Part shown: positions 19,282-26,933 of the stretch, in pieces
How the letters are laid out: each line of letters starts with the position of its first letter
How positions within the stretch are numbered: the first letter of the stretch is position 1
Assembly (NCBI GenBank): GCA_027489965.1
Contig: JAIXZA010000044.1
Span: 20,177 to 84,176 of the forward strand
Source of the DNA: Verrucomicrobiaceae bacterium
GTDB taxonomy: Bacteria > Verrucomicrobiota > Verrucomicrobiia > Verrucomicrobiales > Verrucomicrobiaceae
Direction of reading: 5' to 3'
DNA length: 64,000 nucleotides
Translations under genes and position numbers: made by a program
Notes under the pieces: generated by a model
Databases searched by the model: none
The model's input: the letters and a program-made list of their open reading frames with translations, nothing else
Told to the model about the DNA's origin: nothing

Positions 19282-19884
19282 ATGCAAACAACCCGCACCG
19301 CGAAGCAGCACCGCAAGACCGCTGAGACAGACATCCAGATCGAGCTGATCGTGGATGGTTCTGGCCAGTCGCAGATCGATACAGGTGTGCCTTTTTTTGA
19401 CCACATGCTCACTCTTTTCTCCAAGCATGGTCTGTTTGACCTGAAGGTGAAAGTCGTGGGTGACATCGCAGTGGATTATCACCACACGGTGGAAGATACA
19501 GGCATCGTCCTGGGACAATGCTTCCGCGAAGCTCTGGGCAATAAAGCCGGCATCACGCGCTACGGTTTCTGGCTGCTGCCCATGGATGAAACCCTCGCGG
19601 AGGTGGCCATCGACCTCAGTGGTCGTTCTTTCCTGAGCTACCACACGCCAGAACGCGTGGAAGCCATCGGTGGCATCAATCGTTTCAGCTTTCAGCTGGT
19701 CGAAGAATTCATGCGCGCCTTTAGCTCCGGCCTGCTGGCCACCCTGCATGTCGAGATTCGTCGCGGACGCGATGCCCATCACATGGCCGAAGCGATGTTC
19801 AAAGGCCTCGCCCGCGCTCTGGATGTGGCCACCCGCCACGATCCTCGTGTGATCGGAATCCCTAGCACCAAGGACGTTCTCTAA
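19282..19884 (+). CDS. hisB: Imidazoleglycerol-phosphate dehydratase HisB
   Basis: HisB dehydrates imidazole glycerol phosphate to imidazole acetol phosphate, the sixth step of histidine synthesis. At 200 residues this is the monofunctional form without the histidinol-phosphatase domain. The manganese-binding His clusters are present as FFDHMLTLFSKHG, DYHHTVED and, near the C-terminus, DAHHMAEAMFKGLARAL. It starts with ATG at 19282 and is followed after only three bases by hisH. No hisA, hisF or hisG is in the window, so the pathway is dispersed. Very secure. Confidence 0.97.
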   Translation: MQTTRTAKQHRKTAETDIQIELIVDGSGQSQIDTGVPFFDHMLTLFSKHGLFDLKVKVVGDIAVDYHHTVEDTGIVLGQCFREALGNKAGITRYGFWLLPMDETLAEVAIDLSGRSFLSYHTPERVEAIGGINRFSFQLVEEFMRAFSSGLLATLHVEIRRGRDAHHMAEAMFKGLARALDVATRHDPRVIGIPSTKDVL

Positions 19885-19887
19885 CTC

Positions 19888-20514
19888 ATGAATCTAGGTG
19901 TGTTAGACTATGGCGCAGGGAATCTCCGCAGCGTCTTGAACGCCTTCAAGGCCATTGGTACAGAAGCCCAACTCGTCACCGAGCCCAAGGGCTTTGACGA
20001 CATCGACGTACTTGTGTTTCCAGGTCAGGGAGCCTTTGGCGACAGCGTGCGCATTTTAAAAGAGACGCATCTCTGGGACCCTCTCAAGGAATGGCTCAAA
20101 GAAGAGCGCCCCTACCTCGGCATCTGTCTGGGGTATCAGCTGCTCTTTGAATCCAGCGAAGAATGCCCGGGCGTGGAAGGTCTCTGCGTGGCTCCTGGCC
20201 GCGTGCGTAAATTCCAAGCGGGCGAAGGTCTGAAAATCCCGCACATGGGCTGGAACAAAGTTCATTGGGAAGCCAACCAGTCCACCTGGTGGAACGGTCT
20301 GCCCGATCCTGCGCACCTTTACTTTGTGCATAGCTACTATCCTGACGTGGCTGATGAATCGCTGGCCCTATGCCGCACGGACTATGGCGTGCCTTTCATT
20401 GCCGGCATTGCCAAAGAAAAGCTGATGGCAGTGCAGTTCCACCCTGAAAAAAGTCAGGAAGCCGGACTCACCCTGCTGAAAAACTCCGTCGCCACTTTAG
20501 CCGCGCGTTCATAG
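19888..20514 (+). CDS. hisH: Imidazole glycerol phosphate synthase glutaminase subunit HisH
   Basis: HisH is the glutamine amidotransferase that supplies ammonia to HisF for imidazole glycerol phosphate synthesis. The 208-residue protein is of normal length. The catalytic Cys sits in GICLGYQLLFESS and the His-Glu pair in VQFHPEKSQ. The N-terminus LGVLDYGAGNLRSV is typical. It is three bases after hisB and is followed nine bases later by a small predicted membrane protein, so these probably form one transcript. Its partner HisF is not encoded here. Very secure. Confidence 0.97.
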   Translation: MNLGVLDYGAGNLRSVLNAFKAIGTEAQLVTEPKGFDDIDVLVFPGQGAFGDSVRILKETHLWDPLKEWLKEERPYLGICLGYQLLFESSEECPGVEGLCVAPGRVRKFQAGEGLKIPHMGWNKVHWEANQSTWWNGLPDPAHLYFVHSYYPDVADESLALCRTDYGVPFIAGIAKEKLMAVQFHPEKSQEAGLTLLKNSVATLAARS

Positions 20515-20523
20515 CCTCTCCTC

Positions 20524-20691
20524 ATGTCCCGCCGTCGCAGACTCAACCCACCCTGGATTCCCGGTCTTTGGTGGCTGCTGACCATCCTGCTTCTCATCGG
20601 CAGCATCTTCGGCTTTTATTATGGCTTGGCAAAAAGCACTCATTTTGAGCGAGTGCCTGAAAAGGCACAGGCTGGCGCGACGTCGCCTTGA
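20524..20691 (+). CDS. Small single-span membrane protein, 55 residues
   Basis: A short open frame (ATG at 20524, TGA at 20689-20691) encodes 55 residues. The N-terminus is basic (MSRRRRLN), followed by a hydrophobic helix of about 22 residues (from about Ile12 to Tyr33) and a short hydrophilic tail. The arrangement fits an N-in single-span membrane protein. It starts nine bases after the hisH stop, which suggests co-transcription and perhaps coupling. I do not recognise a family. Its small size leaves some doubt, but the clear charge and hydrophobicity pattern argues for a real gene. Confidence 0.6.
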   Translation: MSRRRRLNPPWIPGLWWLLTILLLIGSIFGFYYGLAKSTHFERVPEKAQAGATSP

Positions 20692-20781
20692 TGGGGCCAT
20701 CGAGATCAATTCCTCTGCGGTTTCACAGGGCAGATTGATGCGAAGTCTTGCCATTTGATGACTGCGCCCTAATCTGCGCGC

Positions 20782-22134
20782 ATGTTGTCTCCATTCCTTT
20801 CGTCAGGCCTCTTGCTGGCCATGGCTCTCCTCTTTACCCGCACTGAGCTTAGCGCTCAGACCGTCGCACCCAGTCCGTCTCCGGTCATTGGCGCAGTCAC
20901 GCCTTCGATCACTGATTCTGCAGCGCTCAGCAAGCTCAGCGCGCTGGGAAAAGAACCAGACTGGAAGAAGCTGGAAGTCTTTGCTGAAACGATGACCAAG
21001 ACTGAATTCGAAGCCGCCTGGAGCGATATCTATTCAGAGGCAAATGCCATGCCACCGCCTTTTCAAATCAGGGACACAGCCATCAGCATCCCAACGGGCC
21101 AAGCCAAAGAATCTACGGCCACCGTGCCTTTTTTAGCCACGGGTGAAAAATCCAAAAACACCTTCAAAGCATCCTGGCGCCGCGCACGCGACTTGCCAGC
21201 TCTGGGCAAACGTCCACCGCTAAGCGATCTCGTCATTGCAATCGACCCCGGCCATATCGGCGGAGCCTATGCCACCATGGAAGAGCGTATGCTAAGCTTT
21301 AAAGAGGGTGAGTCCATCCGCGAAGGTGATCTTTCACTTCTGACCGGCAAGATCCTGAAAGAGCGGCTCATGGCGCTGGGGGCCGTGGCTACCTTAGTGC
21401 GTGAAACGGCCGAGCCAGTGACCAAGAAACGTCCAGAAGACCTCCAGACAGAAGCTTTGGCCGTACTAACCGAGGCGGGCTTTCCTAAACCCGCCCCAAC
21501 CTACGCGGGTCTGACTGGAGATGCCAAGCTGCTGACGGTTCAATGGCAGAGTGAAAAACTCTTTTATCGTGTCAGCGAGATCCATGCCCGTGCGGAGCGG
21601 GTGAACCAGCAGATCAAGCCCGACCTCGTGCTCTGCCTGCATTTCAATGCCGAGTCCTGGGGCGATGCGACCGCGCCTCAGTTCTCCCCAAAGAATCATC
21701 TGCACATCCTCGTCAACGGCTGCTATGCGCCAGTCGAACTCCAGCAGCAAGACGTGCGCTTTCAGATGCTCCAGCGCCTTCTATCTCGCACTCATGAAGA
21801 GGAAATCCCGCTGGCCACAGCCATCGCCGCGACGATGAGTCAGACGACGGGATTACCTGCTTATGTTTACACGACACCGAATGCGCGTCATGCCGGAAAG
21901 AACCCGTATGTTTATGCACGGAACCTGCTAGCTAATCGCTTGTATGAATGTCCTGTCGTCTATTTAGAACCGTTTGTCATGAATCATGAGGAAACCTATC
22001 GCCGTCTGCTGTGCGAGCACTACCTCGGGCGCACACTCATTGGCGGCAAGCTGACCACCAGTGCCATTGAGGACTACATCAACGGCATCGTCAAAGGACT
22101 GCTAGCTTACTATCAGACCAATCGCCCCTCATGA
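20782..22134 (+). CDS. N-acetylmuramoyl-L-alanine amidase family protein (Amidase_3)
   Basis: This 450-residue exported protein looks like a zinc amidase that cuts the bond between MurNAc and the peptide stem of peptidoglycan. The signal peptide spans about residues 1-26. The catalytic domain begins near 150 with VIAIDPGHIGG (zinc-binding His); a Glu-rich segment (MLSFKEGESIREGDL) can supply the second zinc ligand, and CLHFNAESWG the third. The family's usual final catalytic Glu probably lies in VVYLEPFVMN. Residues 27-150 are a lineage-specific N-terminal region. The domain is longer than in AmiA/CwlB types because of insertions. Its TGA overlaps the ATG of the next gene (ATGA). Confidence 0.78.
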   Translation: MLSPFLSSGLLLAMALLFTRTELSAQTVAPSPSPVIGAVTPSITDSAALSKLSALGKEPDWKKLEVFAETMTKTEFEAAWSDIYSEANAMPPPFQIRDTAISIPTGQAKESTATVPFLATGEKSKNTFKASWRRARDLPALGKRPPLSDLVIAIDPGHIGGAYATMEERMLSFKEGESIREGDLSLLTGKILKERLMALGAVATLVRETAEPVTKKRPEDLQTEALAVLTEAGFPKPAPTYAGLTGDAKLLTVQWQSEKLFYRVSEIHARAERVNQQIKPDLVLCLHFNAESWGDATAPQFSPKNHLHILVNGCYAPVELQQQDVRFQMLQRLLSRTHEEEIPLATAIAATMSQTTGLPAYVYTTPNARHAGKNPYVYARNLLANRLYECPVVYLEPFVMNHEETYRRLLCEHYLGRTLIGGKLTTSAIEDYINGIVKGLLAYYQTNRPS

Positions 22135-23573
22135 AAATCCTGCTCATTGGCTGTGGTTTCGTCGGCGAGCGTGCGGCAGACCTCTTTCACGCCGCAGGCC
22201 ATGAGGTCGTCGGTCTTACCCACTCACCCGATTCTGCCGCACGCCTCAGTGCCCAGAAGCCCTGGAAAGTGCTCGCGTGCAACATTGCCTCCGCAGCCGA
22301 TGTCTCTGACCTGCGAAAGCAAATCGGTGCCATCGATGCCTTCATTCACTGCGCCAGTTCCAGCAAAGGTGGCCCGGAGATGTATCAGGCCGTCTATGTG
22401 GATGGCATGACGCACCTGCTAGCCAACTTTCCTGAAGCCTGGCCGCTCTACACCAGCAGCACCAGCGTTTACCCACAGATAGATGGCAGCACCGTGGATG
22501 AAGCCAGCCCTGCTGAGCCCCCCAAGGAAACCGGCAGACTGCTACGCGAAGCCGAAAACCTAGCGCTCAATCATCAAGGAGCCGTCGCCAGACTCGCGGG
22601 CATCTATGGAGCAGGCCGATCTTTTTTGCTGAAAAATCTGCTCGAAGGCAGCAGCGGCATCGAGATCAATGAAGGCGCACCTGAAGGGCGGCTGATCAAT
22701 CAAATCCACGCCGACGATGCCGCCAACGCGCTTGTGCATCTGCTCACCCAAAAGCTCACCGGCATCTACAACGTCGTCGATGATGCCAAGATGACTCAGC
22801 AAGATTGTTTGCTGAAACTGGCCGCTTTATTCAATCTCCCTGCCCCAGGCATCAAGCCGCCTGACGCTGCCCGTAAGCGAGGCTGGACGCATAAACACGT
22901 CTGCAACGGCAAACTGCGCGCCACGGGTTGGTCCCCGAAGTTCCCAGATTACTTCAGCGCGCTGAGCGATGATCCAGAGCTTGTCTCCTCAATCCTCAGT
23001 CTCGTCAACGATACAGATGAGCAGCCACTGCACCGCGCTGAAAACATCATTCTGATCGGACTCATGGGCAGTGGCAAATCCACCGTCGGCCGCATCGTGG
23101 CACACAAACTCGGCTTTCAATTTGTGGACACCGATCACCTGATCACCGATCAGGCCCGCTGCTCCATCCCAGAGATTTTCGCCCGCGAAGGCGAGGCCAG
23201 CTTCCGCCGGCGCGAGTCAGCCGTGCTACGCCAGCTGTTAGGTCGGAAGCACACCGTCATCGCCACAGGCGGCGGTATCATCACCCAGCCAGTGAATCTG
23301 CCTTTGCTCAAGCACCTGGGCTTCATCACCTGGCTAGAGGCCAGCACAGAGCTGCTAGCCCGCCGTACCGCCTCAAATAATGACCGCCCTCTGCTGCGGG
23401 GAGAGGAGCCGCCTATCGTCAAGCTGCACCGCCTCATCCAAGAACGCGCCCCGATCTATAAATCGGTCGCTGACCTGCGCATCCTGACCGATGAACTGAC
23501 GCAGCAAGAAAGCGCCTATGGCGTGGCCGAAAGCGCCCGCTTGTTCTTCTCCAAGCGCCAATCCAGTGTGTGA
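22131..23573 (+). CDS. Fusion of NAD-dependent epimerase/dehydratase-like domain with shikimate kinase
   Basis: This 480-residue protein joins two unrelated enzymes. Residues 1 to about 280 are an extended short-chain dehydrogenase/epimerase-like domain: IGCGFVG nucleotide loop at the N-terminus, YTSSTSVYPQ near residue 105-115, and IHADDAANALVHLL. Residues about 300-480 are shikimate kinase, which phosphorylates shikimate in chorismate synthesis: P-loop GLMGSGKST at 310-318, VDTDHLI, FRRRES (shikimate-binding Arg), the ATGGGI motif and the lid region around NNDRPLLRG. Both halves look intact and there is no internal stop. The ATG at 22131 overlaps the amidase stop. The kinase half can be called AroK-like; the N-terminal substrate is unknown. 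Confidence 0.85.
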   Translation: MKILLIGCGFVGERAADLFHAAGHEVVGLTHSPDSAARLSAQKPWKVLACNIASAADVSDLRKQIGAIDAFIHCASSSKGGPEMYQAVYVDGMTHLLANFPEAWPLYTSSTSVYPQIDGSTVDEASPAEPPKETGRLLREAENLALNHQGAVARLAGIYGAGRSFLLKNLLEGSSGIEINEGAPEGRLINQIHADDAANALVHLLTQKLTGIYNVVDDAKMTQQDCLLKLAALFNLPAPGIKPPDAARKRGWTHKHVCNGKLRATGWSPKFPDYFSALSDDPELVSSILSLVNDTDEQPLHRAENIILIGLMGSGKSTVGRIVAHKLGFQFVDTDHLITDQARCSIPEIFAREGEASFRRRESAVLRQLLGRKHTVIATGGGIITQPVNLPLLKHLGFITWLEASTELLARRTASNNDRPLLRGEEPPIVKLHRLIQERAPIYKSVADLRILTDELTQQESAYGVAESARLFFSKRQSSV

Positions 23574-23646
23574 TAACCTCACCAAACTAGGTGAAGCGCA
23601 CTTCTTTGGTTGCCGTTTGATTCCAGACAGGGCATATCCATGACTC

Positions 23647-24990
23647 ATGTCCCCGCCTGCATCCAAGAAATCGTCTCATGGCCATCAGCATTGGCCAATC
23701 GTTATTGCCCTCATCGCAGGTGCCATAGTTGGAATCATTCTTCAGCAATTCAGCCATCCCGCCAATGGAGCCGCAGCCCCAAGCTGGGTCACTGCCATTC
23801 TGGAAGTTTGCCGCTTCATTTCAGACCTCTTCCTGCGTGGATTAAAGATGGTCATCGTGCCACTTGTCGTAGCCAGCATCATCAGTGGGATCGCAGGACT
23901 CAAGTCGCTGGATGGCTTTGCCCGTATGGGACTCAAAACCTGGGCCTATTACATCCTCGGCAGCCTCGTTGCCGTATGCGTCGGACTTTTCATGGTCAAT
24001 ACGATCCAGCCTGGCCTGATCGACGGGAAATCAAACCCCACACTGAAGGCAGCCATGGAGTCGGCGCTGGGCAGCAAGAATGCTGCGGAGATCGGCAATG
24101 TGATGAAAAAAGCTGAGGGTGGCGCCAGCTCACTTTTAGACATCGTCAGTCGCTCGATTCCGACCAATGTCATTCAGGCCTGTGCGGAGGGTGATCTTTT
24201 AGCAATCATCTTCTTCAGCATCCTCTTTGCTGTAGCCATGGTACTGGTTCCTGGAGGCCCGCCCACCGTGCTGCGGGACCTTTTCAACCAACTGACAGAC
24301 GTGATGACGCTCATCACCACGTGGGTCATGAAGTTCACTCCCATTGCTGTTTTCTGCCTGGTCATTCCCGCCATCGCCGAGGTCGGCATCGGCATTTTAC
24401 AGAACCTCGTGCCCTACGTGCTGACAGTGATCAGTGCCCTGGCCCTGCACACGTTCATCATTTTACCGTTGGCTTTAAAGGCCGCTGGTGTGCCACCTTT
24501 ACAGCACTTCCGGAACATGAGCGACTCCATGCTGATGGCCTTTTCAACCGCTTCTTCAACCGCGACCATTCCTGTGACCATGCGCTGCGTACTTGAGGAA
24601 GCCAAAGTGTCCGAGCGCGTCGGCAGCTTTGTGATCCCACTTGGTGCCACAGTGAATATGAATGGCACAGCGCTCTATGAATGTGTCGTGGTCGTCTTTG
24701 CGGCGCAGGTGCTGGGCATTGATCTTTCCCTATCTCAACAGTTCATCATCGTGCTTCTGGCCCTTGTTTCCAGCATCGGTGTGGCAGGCATCCCAGCTGC
24801 CAGCCTAGTGGCCATCATCATCATCATGCAAAATGCCGGCTTTACCGAAGACATGATCAAAGCCTCACTCGGTCTGATCCTCACCATCGACCGGCCGCTA
24901 GACATGGCACGCACCACAGTCAATGTCTTTGGCGACACTGTCGGAGCGGTCATCATCGCCAAATCCGAAGGCGAAAAACTAGAGGCCTGA
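23647..24990 (+). CDS. Dicarboxylate/amino acid:cation symporter (DAACS family)
   Basis: This 447-residue inner-membrane transporter belongs to the DAACS/GltP-DctA family, which moves C4-dicarboxylates, glutamate or neutral amino acids with Na+ or H+. Family motifs are clear: FLRGLKMVIVPLV near the N-terminus, a serine-rich helical hairpin AFSTASSTATIPVT, LGATVNMNGTALYE (the NMDGT-like cation motif, here NMNGT) and DRPLDMARTTVNVFGD near the end. About eight transmembrane helices are expected, with the N-terminus hydrophilic (HGHQH). It stands 73 bases after the fusion gene; a short inverted repeat TCACC/GGTGA lies in that gap. The Asp to Asn change in NMNGT may reflect a different substrate or ion preference. 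Confidence 0.92.
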   Translation: MSPPASKKSSHGHQHWPIVIALIAGAIVGIILQQFSHPANGAAAPSWVTAILEVCRFISDLFLRGLKMVIVPLVVASIISGIAGLKSLDGFARMGLKTWAYYILGSLVAVCVGLFMVNTIQPGLIDGKSNPTLKAAMESALGSKNAAEIGNVMKKAEGGASSLLDIVSRSIPTNVIQACAEGDLLAIIFFSILFAVAMVLVPGGPPTVLRDLFNQLTDVMTLITTWVMKFTPIAVFCLVIPAIAEVGIGILQNLVPYVLTVISALALHTFIILPLALKAAGVPPLQHFRNMSDSMLMAFSTASSTATIPVTMRCVLEEAKVSERVGSFVIPLGATVNMNGTALYECVVVVFAAQVLGIDLSLSQQFIIVLLALVSSIGVAGIPAASLVAIIIIMQNAGFTEDMIKASLGLILTIDRPLDMARTTVNVFGDTVGAVIIAKSEGEKLEA

Positions 24991-25001
24991 TCCCCAAGGT
25001 G

Positions 25002-25325
25002 ATGAATGATCTGGCCGAGCGCATGAGAGCCGATCTGGCAGAGATCGGTCGCACCACCATGCCCTTTGGCAAGTATGGTCCGCAGCACTTTCCGCCGAAT
25101 GGTATCCCCATCTATGATATCCCCGCAGAGTATTTGGGCTGGTTTGCCAATAAGGCAGGCTTTCCCAAAGGCCGGTTAGGCGAGCTCTTGCGCATGGTGC
25201 ATCAAATGAAAGCTGACGGATCAGACATTGCCTTTGACGACTTCCGGAAGAAAAACGGCTACACGACGCTGCGGACGCCGAAACAAAAATCCTGGGTTAT
25301 CTCTGGATCAACCGAAGCCTCCTAA
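25002..25325 (+). CDS. DUF3820 family protein
   Basis: This 107-residue protein matches the DUF3820 family pattern: TTMPFGKYGP, then IPAEYLGWFANKAGFPKGRLGELL. Members were once labelled quorum-sensing-regulated virulence factors, but a molecular role is not established. It starts 11 bases after the symporter stop; a GTG at 24999 immediately precedes the chosen ATG at 25002 and is also possible. It converges with folB, leaving 19 bases. The family has been compared with nuclease-associated domains, but no catalytic motif is evident to me. Confidence 0.72.
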   Translation: MNDLAERMRADLAEIGRTTMPFGKYGPQHFPPNGIPIYDIPAEYLGWFANKAGFPKGRLGELLRMVHQMKADGSDIAFDDFRKKNGYTTLRTPKQKSWVISGSTEAS

Positions 25326-25344
25326 TAAGCTGGCATCAAACGCC

Positions 25345-25704
25345 TCAGGGACGCGTGAGACTGACCGCGACAAAGTCGCAACCAGGCAGAATTCGCTTCC
25401 TGAGCTGAATGCTCACTGAAGCAATGGCGTATTCGGATAAAAGAAAACTGGCGATTTCAGCAGCGAGCGTCTCGATCAATTGGCGCGGGCGGACCGCGGC
25501 GAGCGTCCGTAAATCCAGCGCCACAGCGGCGTAATCGACGGTCTTGGACAAATCGTCCTGCATGTCTTCAAAGCGCCCCAGGAGCCGCAGCGTGATGTCC
25601 GCTTGAAGCGTCTGCCAGCCAGCACGTTCCTCGTCGGGCACACCAATGCGCACTGGCAACTCAAGACCCTGGATGTGGATGCAATCTGTAGTTTCGACAC
25701 TCAT
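25345..25704 (-). CDS. folB: Dihydroneopterin aldolase FolB
   Basis: FolB cleaves 7,8-dihydroneopterin to 6-hydroxymethyl-dihydropterin in folate synthesis. The 119-residue length is typical. The N-terminal GLELPVRIGVPDEER contains the conserved Glu after the first strand, YAAVALDL corresponds to the conserved Tyr region, and the C-terminal strand reads VSIQLRKRILPGC with the catalytic Lys region. It starts two bases after the pilT-like gene stop on the same strand, so the two are probably co-transcribed although functionally unrelated. Secure. Confidence 0.92.
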   Translation of the reverse strand: MSVETTDCIHIQGLELPVRIGVPDEERAGWQTLQADITLRLLGRFEDMQDDLSKTVDYAAVALDLRTLAAVRPRQLIETLAAEIASFLLSEYAIASVSIQLRKRILPGCDFVAVSLTRP

Positions 25705-25706
25705 GA

Positions 25707-26804
25707 TTAACGCTTTTTGCCTCCGTTACGTTCGTGCATAAGCTTATCGTAGCCGGACTTGATGAATCCAAAGTCACGACAATGCGCTTTAGCATCGTCT
25801 AACGAGATGAAGTCATAGCTAAGCAGATGCAGCAGGCTGTCATCAATGGTGTGCATGCCATCACGGCCACCGATTTGAATCAAGCTCGGCAACTGCTGAA
25901 GACGCTGGTCACGGATACAGCCACCGATGGCGTGATTCATGGTCATGACCTCAGTCGCCATCACACGGCCTTCGCCGTCAGGACGGCGAATAAGATGCTG
26001 GCTGATGACGCCGCGCAGGCAGTGACTGAGCTGAGCCGCCACGTAGTTTTGCTGCTCTTTTGGGTAGCTGTCCAAAATACGTGTGATCGTGCTGGGCACA
26101 TCCATGGTGTGCAGAGTGCTGATGACCAGATGGCCTGTCTCTGCGGCAGTGAGGGCCACTTTCATGGTCTCCATATCACGCAGCTCACTGACGGTAATGA
26201 CGTTCACGTCCTGCCGCAGGGCGCTTTTCATGGCACGGGCGAATTCATGGGTATCAAAGCCCACCTGCCGCTGGCGGATGAGGCCATGACCATGACTAAA
26301 GACGAACTCGATCGGGTCCTCGATCGTGACGATGTTACAAGAGCGCTGGCGGGCGATTGTCTGGGTCATGCTACAAAGAGTCGTGGTTTTACCACTGTTG
26401 CTGACGCCCGTGATGAGGATAAGTCCATCTTTTAGCTCACAAAAACGCTCCACGGTCGGACCATGGCCTAACTGTGTCAGTTCTGGGATCGTGTCTGGGA
26501 TATAGCGGAAAGTTCCCTCAATGCGGCCCATGGCAAAGCAGGCGTTACCACGGAAACGGCCCAGATTTTCCACCTCGATGGCGAAATCCAGCTCCCAATC
26601 CTCTTCCAGCTTAGCACGCTGCGTGTCTTTTAAACCACCCAGAACGAGCTCGCGGACATCCAGTGCATCCATGACCTCATCTGTGACTGGCGTCATGCGC
26701 CCATGCAGACGCATCATGGGAGTTGCACCAGCGGAAAGGTGTAAATCTGAGGCTCCAGCCTGCATGGCCATGGAAAGGTACTCGATGAGATCGTATTGAC
26801 GCAT
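25707..26804 (-). CDS. PilT/PilU-type retraction ATPase with atypical motifs
   Basis: This 365-residue AAA-like ATPase belongs to the PilT/PilU family that powers retraction of type IV pili. The N-terminal domain has the family opening AGASDLHLSAGATPMMRLHG. The P-loop is GVSNSGKTTTL where most PilT proteins have GPTGSGKSTT; it still satisfies GxxxxGK[ST]. The Asp box reads ITIEDPIEF-like (IVTIEDPIEFVF), Walker B is VITVSELRDMET (usual VGEMRDLET), and the His box is TGHLVISTLHTMD. No other pilus gene is adjacent, though a full pseudopilus operon lies at 53-62 kb. It may serve a type IV pilus encoded elsewhere. The variant motifs suggest a PilU-like paralogue, but this is inference. Confidence 0.85.
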   Translation of the reverse strand: MRQYDLIEYLSMAMQAGASDLHLSAGATPMMRLHGRMTPVTDEVMDALDVRELVLGGLKDTQRAKLEEDWELDFAIEVENLGRFRGNACFAMGRIEGTFRYIPDTIPELTQLGHGPTVERFCELKDGLILITGVSNSGKTTTLCSMTQTIARQRSCNIVTIEDPIEFVFSHGHGLIRQRQVGFDTHEFARAMKSALRQDVNVITVSELRDMETMKVALTAAETGHLVISTLHTMDVPSTITRILDSYPKEQQNYVAAQLSHCLRGVISQHLIRRPDGEGRVMATEVMTMNHAIGGCIRDQRLQQLPSLIQIGGRDGMHTIDDSLLHLLSYDFISLDDAKAHCRDFGFIKSGYDKLMHERNGGKKR

Positions 26805-26933
26805 AGGTAAAAAAGAGGTGTCTGATTAAATCTGACGCCCATTGAATTGTCGAGTGATGTTTCAGAAACATCACCTGTCCTTGGCAAACCCTCAGGTATG
26901 GTGCATGGAGGGCACCCCCCTGCCCCTCATCTC

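Noticed and set aside
18979..19839. 286-codon minus-strand frame across hisB
   Set aside because: Antisense to intact hisB and the phosphatase promoter region; no family match and no plausible start signal.
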